Shown: one piece after another, positions 61,198-64,000 of the stretch
How positions within the stretch are numbered: position 1 is the first letter of the stretch
Layout of the letters: the number at the start of each line of letters is the position of its first letter
NCBI GenBank assembly: GCA_963831155.1
Contig: CAWHOY010000008.1
Location: 1 to 64,000, forward strand
Source: CAVRXQ01 sp963831155
Lineage (GTDB): Bacteria; Actinomycetota; Acidimicrobiia; Acidimicrobiales; Bog-793
Length of the DNA stretch: 64,000 nucleotides
Direction: 5' to 3'
Notes under the pieces: model-generated
Told to the model about the DNA's origin: nothing
Databases searched by the model: none
The model's input: only the letters and a program-made list of their open reading frames with translations
Program-made: the position numbers and the translations under genes

Positions 61198-62318
61198 ACG
61201 CCGTCGAAGTCGTCGGGTACGGACTCCATCCGTTCGGTCGGTGGCCAGACAAGCTGCCGGCGGCGATGGCGCGCGCCGCGATCGAGGACGCGCTCGGACG
61301 TGCCGCGGTTCCTATCGCATCGGTCGACGCGGTGTACACAGGACACACGAACCCCGGAAGCGGTGGCGGCGCGGCGGTGCTCGCCGCCGCGGGGATCCGC
61401 GGCGTCCCCGTCGTCAACTTCGACCAGGCGTGCGCGAGCAGCGCGACCGCGATCGCGCTTGCTTGCGTCGCGCTCTTGGCTGGCGAACACGACACCTTGC
61501 TCGTTGTCGGATTCGAGAAGATGGGCTCAGGTTTCGTCCGACTGAGCCAGCCGCACGGCGCGGACGACGCGCACCTCGGATTCGATCTGCAACCTGTCCG
61601 CTACGCGCTGAAAGCCAGCCGATACCTCGCGCAGTACGACGCCGACGAAGCGATGCTCGCGGAGGTGACGGTGAAGTCTCGCCGACACGGGTCGTTGAAC
61701 GAGGGCGCACACCTGCGATCGGAGACGACGATCGAGGAGGTCCTCGCCTCCCCCATGGTCTCTTCGCCGCTCACCCGCCTGCAGTGCTGTCCAACAAGCG
61801 ATGGCGCGGCCGCGGTCGTGCTGCGACGTGTCGAGGGGACCGCTCGAAGCGAGCGGGCACGCATCGTCGGATGGAGCCTCGGCACTCCGGACGCAGTCGA
61901 GTCGCGAGCGGCTGGCGTGCCGGAGTCGTTCACTTCGCGTCTCGCCCGCGCCGCCTACGAGCGCGCGGGGATCGGGCCGGAGGACATCGATGTTGCGCAG
62001 GTGCACGACGCATTCACGATCGCCGAGCCGCTAAGACTCGAGGCGCTCGGGCTCGTCCCCGAGGGCGAAGGCCTGGTGTGGACGGCGAAGGGGATGACTT
62101 CGCTCGGCGGGCGCCTGCCGACGAACACGGACGGCGGGCTCTTAAGTCGGGGCCATCCCGTCGGGGCGACGGGCGTCGCCCAGCTCATCGAGGTCGTGCG
62201 CCAGCTCACCGGCGATGCCGGCAGGCGGCAGATCGACCCCCGTCCGTCGGTCGGCGTCTGCCAGAACCTCGGCGGCGGCGAGAACGGTGGCGGAGTCGTC
62301 ACCGTCGTGAGCCGATGA
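61194..62318 (+). CDS. Thiolase-like (SCP-x/acetyl-CoA acetyltransferase family) protein
   Basis: A 374-residue thiolase-fold enzyme, GTG at 61194. The nucleophilic Cys lies in NFDQACASSATAIALA (about residue 82), a His in VAQVHDAFTIAEP, and the final Cys position and GHPVGATGVAQ motif include the second His. Members cleave 3-oxoacyl-CoA or condense acyl units. Paired with the DUF35 protein, it suits the lipid-transfer-like thiolase group found in steroid and aromatic side-chain breakdown. Its stop overlaps the CoxM gene by 4 bp, which ties CoA-dependent cleavage to the Mo-hydroxylase. Confidence 0.88.
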   Translation: MNAVEVVGYGLHPFGRWPDKLPAAMARAAIEDALGRAAVPIASVDAVYTGHTNPGSGGGAAVLAAAGIRGVPVVNFDQACASSATAIALACVALLAGEHDTLLVVGFEKMGSGFVRLSQPHGADDAHLGFDLQPVRYALKASRYLAQYDADEAMLAEVTVKSRRHGSLNEGAHLRSETTIEEVLASPMVSSPLTRLQCCPTSDGAAAVVLRRVEGTARSERARIVGWSLGTPDAVESRAAGVPESFTSRLARAAYERAGIGPEDIDVAQVHDAFTIAEPLRLEALGLVPEGEGLVWTAKGMTSLGGRLPTNTDGGLLSRGHPVGATGVAQLIEVVRQLTGDAGRRQIDPRPSVGVCQNLGGGENGGGVVTVVSR

Positions 62319-63181
62319 AATTCCCCCCCTTCGTGTACCGCAGGCCGGCGAGCCTCGGCGAGGCGTGCGCGATGCTCGCCGAGGACGGGGCGCGCCCGCT
62401 CGGCGGCGGACAGAGTCTGCTTCCGCTGATGGCGCTTCGCCTCGCGCGGCCGGCGATCCTCGTCGACGTCACCCGGCTTGCGGAGCTATCCGGCATCGAC
62501 TCGCGACCGCACGCCGGTGACGCCGTCCTCGAGGTCGGCGCGGCGACGACGCACGGCGAGCTCGAGGTGAGCGAGCCGGTGCGCAAGGAGATGCCGGTCC
62601 TCGCCACGGTCGCCCGGCACATCGGCCACCCCGCGATCCGCCACCGGGGAACCGTCGGCGGTTCGATCGCGCACGCCGACCCGGCGGCGGAGCTCCCGGC
62701 GGCGTGCATCGCACTTGACGCCGAGGCTTCCATTGCCTCCGCGAAAGGGACGCGCCACGAGCGCGTCGAAACGCTCGTCGTCGGCCCGTACCAGGCGGCC
62801 CTTGCCGAAGACGAAGTCGTCACCCGGCTGTCGTTCCCCCTCCCCGCCGGGAGGCGGGCCGGCATGTCGGAGGTCGCGCTCCGCTCAGGCGACTTTGCCC
62901 TCGCTGGCGCGATCTGTGTCCTCGACGCCGCGGACTCAGGCACGCCGAGCGGAACGGTCACTTTCTTCGGTGTTGAAGCGAAGCCACGTCGGATCGGACT
63001 CGACCTGGTAGCCGCTCAGTCCTCCGGCAGTGACGCGTACTTCCACGAGATGACCGCGTTCCTCGGCGACGTCCTCGAGGACAGCCACGCCGACGCGCCT
63101 TTCCGCCGACACCTCGCCGCGGTTGTCGCGCGGCGCGCGTTCGTCAGCGCGTGGGGCGAAGCGGTAAAGGCGGTCGCATGA
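62315..63181 (+). CDS. Molybdenum hydroxylase FAD-binding subunit (CoxM/XdhB-like)
   Basis: A 288-residue medium subunit. The ATG at 62315 overlaps the thiolase stop (ATGA). The FAD-binding motifs are ARPLGGGQSLLPLMALRLARP (the GGGxxLxP type) and later HPAIRHRGTVGGSIAHADPAAELPA (the TxGGxxA type), plus a C-terminal domain with TFFGVEAKPRR. It passes electrons from the iron-sulfur subunit to FAD and on to an acceptor. Order M-S-L is the CO dehydrogenase/xanthine dehydrogenase/quinoline oxidoreductase layout. Confidence 0.9.
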   Translation: MKFPPFVYRRPASLGEACAMLAEDGARPLGGGQSLLPLMALRLARPAILVDVTRLAELSGIDSRPHAGDAVLEVGAATTHGELEVSEPVRKEMPVLATVARHIGHPAIRHRGTVGGSIAHADPAAELPAACIALDAEASIASAKGTRHERVETLVVGPYQAALAEDEVVTRLSFPLPAGRRAGMSEVALRSGDFALAGAICVLDAADSGTPSGTVTFFGVEAKPRRIGLDLVAAQSSGSDAYFHEMTAFLGDVLEDSHADAPFRRHLAAVVARRAFVSAWGEAVKAVA

Positions 63182-63672
63182 CGCGGGTCGGATTCGAGCT
63201 CAACGACGACAAGGTCGATCTCGACGTCGATCCGAGCGTCAGTCTCGCGGATCTCTTGCGATCCGAGCTTGGCGTCGTGAGCGTGCACCTCGGGTGCGAG
63301 CAAGGAGTGTGTGGCGCGTGCGCGGTGCTCGTCGACGACGAGGCCGTGCGTTCCTGTCTCATGCTCGCGGTGCAGGCAGATGGACGTCGCGTCACGACGG
63401 CCGAGGGCGTGGCGCGCCGACGGGGCGCGGCGTGGACGGAGATCGAGTCATCGTTCGTCGACGAGGGTGCCTTCCAGTGTGGCTTTTGCACGTCGGGCAT
63501 GGTGGTGGCCCTCGAGGAGCTGTTATCGCGCGACGCGCCGGTGACACCAGCCGAAATCGCCGAGCAGCTGTCCGGCCAGCTCTGCCGCTGCACCGGCTAC
63601 GCGCCGATTGTCACCACGTTCACGGCGGCGCTTTCGTTGGCGGGCCATCTGAGTACGGAAGCGGGAGCCTGA
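63178..63672 (+). CDS. Molybdenum hydroxylase [2Fe-2S] subunit (CoxS/XdhC-like)
   Basis: A 164-residue small subunit, ATG at 63178 overlapping the CoxM stop. The plant-type ferredoxin cluster is GCEQGVCGACAVLVDDEAVRSC (about residues 40-60), and the second cluster domain has CGFCTSGMVVAL and LCRCTGYAPIV. Both [2Fe-2S] sites are complete. It connects the Mo subunit to the FAD subunit. The next gene starts right after the stop (TGAATG). Confidence 0.92.
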   Translation: MTRVGFELNDDKVDLDVDPSVSLADLLRSELGVVSVHLGCEQGVCGACAVLVDDEAVRSCLMLAVQADGRRVTTAEGVARRRGAAWTEIESSFVDEGAFQCGFCTSGMVVALEELLSRDAPVTPAEIAEQLSGQLCRCTGYAPIVTTFTAALSLAGHLSTEAGA

Positions 63673-64000
63673 ATGACCCGTGACGACTCCCGATCGACGT
63701 GGCGCGACGCCGAGGACCGGGGACGGTTCGCGCGCGGCGGCGGGCGCTACGTTGCCGACCTCGCCGCAACCGACACACTCGCCGTCGGATTCGTCCGCGC
63801 CACCCTCGGTCGCGCCCTGCTGCTCAACGTCGACCTCGCCGAGGTGAGAACGAGCCCGGGCATCGTCGCCGCCTACGCGGCGACGGACCTCGCCGGCGAG
63901 GTCGGCCCACTCACCGTGCGCTTCGGACCCGGGAAGACCTATGATTGGCACCTCCTCGCGACCGATGCTGTCTCGTTCGTCGGCGAGCCGGTCGCCCTCG
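63673..64000 (+). CDS. Molybdenum hydroxylase large subunit (CoxL/XdhA-like), cut by the window end
   Basis: The first 109 codons of a large subunit are visible from the ATG at 63673. They contain the aldehyde oxidase/xanthine dehydrogenase a/b hammerhead domain: DRGRFARGGGRYVADLAA, VGFVRATLGRALLLNVDL and the AYAATDL and FVGEPVALV segments. The molybdopterin-binding part lies beyond the window. Mo-hydroxylases of this type hydroxylate N-heterocycles (purines, nicotinate, quinoline) or oxidise CO and aldehydes; the motif that would tell CoxL from the rest is outside. Confidence 0.85.
   Translation, partial: MTRDDSRSTWRDAEDRGRFARGGGRYVADLAATDTLAVGFVRATLGRALLLNVDLAEVRTSPGIVAAYAATDLAGEVGPLTVRFGPGKTYDWHLLATDAVSFVGEPVAL

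Noticed and set aside
61241..62314. Long upstream extension of the CoxM subunit
   Set aside because: The frame is open through the thiolase gene but encodes only Arg-rich sequence; the ATG at 62315 with ATGA overlap starts exactly at the family N-terminus.
1..64000. CRISPR array
   Set aside because: No regularly spaced short repeats were seen; the repeats found are pairs only.

Overview
The window is high-GC DNA that most resembles an actinobacterial (Actinomycetota) chromosome. The pointers are a DUF4913 protein beside a TraG/VirD4-like coupling protein, an F420-type luciferase-like oxidoreductase, Zn-ribbon/OB-fold plus thiolase pairs, frequent GTG/TTG starts and tightly overlapped operons. 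No rRNA, complete tRNA or CRISPR array was seen, so the genus cannot be fixed.

Region 1 (1-5362) is a decayed integrative/conjugative element. It holds a frameshifted DUF262-type restriction-like gene and then a minus-strand operon joined by 4-bp overlaps: VirB4-like ATPase tail, TraG/VirD4-like coupling protein (multiply frameshifted), DUF4913 protein, excisionase-type HTH protein and a truncated SIR2-like gene. It stops abruptly at about 5362 against a headless M24 peptidase fragment.

Region 2 (5363-15740) is a patchwork: an SDR, gamma-glutamyltransferase, an oxalyl-CoA-synthetase-like ligase with a PanE-like reductase and a FAH-family hydrolase, a sarcosine-oxidase-like pseudogene split by an IS3-family element (12699-13930, 4-bp target duplication), and an IS481-family element (14294-15506). 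Two copies of a ~136-bp repeat ending in a tRNA 3'-end-like segment (6812-6947 and 14119-14255) bracket most of it.

Region 3 (15740-50000) is a dense catabolic region. It has an AtzB/SAH-deaminase-type amidohydrolase with an IclR regulator, and an aldo/keto reductase with an in-frame amber codon. A Dabb-HpcH/HpaI pair and a broken TauE permease follow. Next is an operon of cupin, FAH hydrolase, amidohydrolase and the two subunits of an N,N-dimethylformamidase-like enzyme, then a BMP-type (nucleoside/purine-like) ABC importer. After it come an HD-domain protein, an enolase-superfamily enzyme, ALDH, ADH, two paralogous Rieske oxygenase alpha subunits (one with its beta subunit), VOC dioxygenases, a P450, an M20-like protein, a second amidohydrolase operon and an LLM flavoenzyme.

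Region 4 (50000-64000) begins with another mobile scar (51-codon excisionase, IS3 transposase tail). It continues with a zincin-like protein, a nicotinamidase, a PaaK-like ligase, and then a long plus-strand operon: isochorismatase-like hydrolase, second complete BMP importer, cupin, DUF35 protein, thiolase-like protein and a xanthine dehydrogenase/CO dehydrogenase-type molybdenum hydroxylase (CoxM, CoxS, start of CoxL; cut by the window end).

Read together, and as inference only, the enzymes suggest uptake of a purine-like or other N-containing ring compound by BMP transporters, hydroxylation by Mo-hydroxylase, Rieske and P450 enzymes, ring opening by VOC enzymes, C-N hydrolysis by amidohydrolases, the DMFase-like enzyme and isochorismatase-type amidases, and processing of the acids by FAH hydrolases, aldolase, dehydrogenases and CoA ligases. 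The actual substrate is not determinable from sequence.
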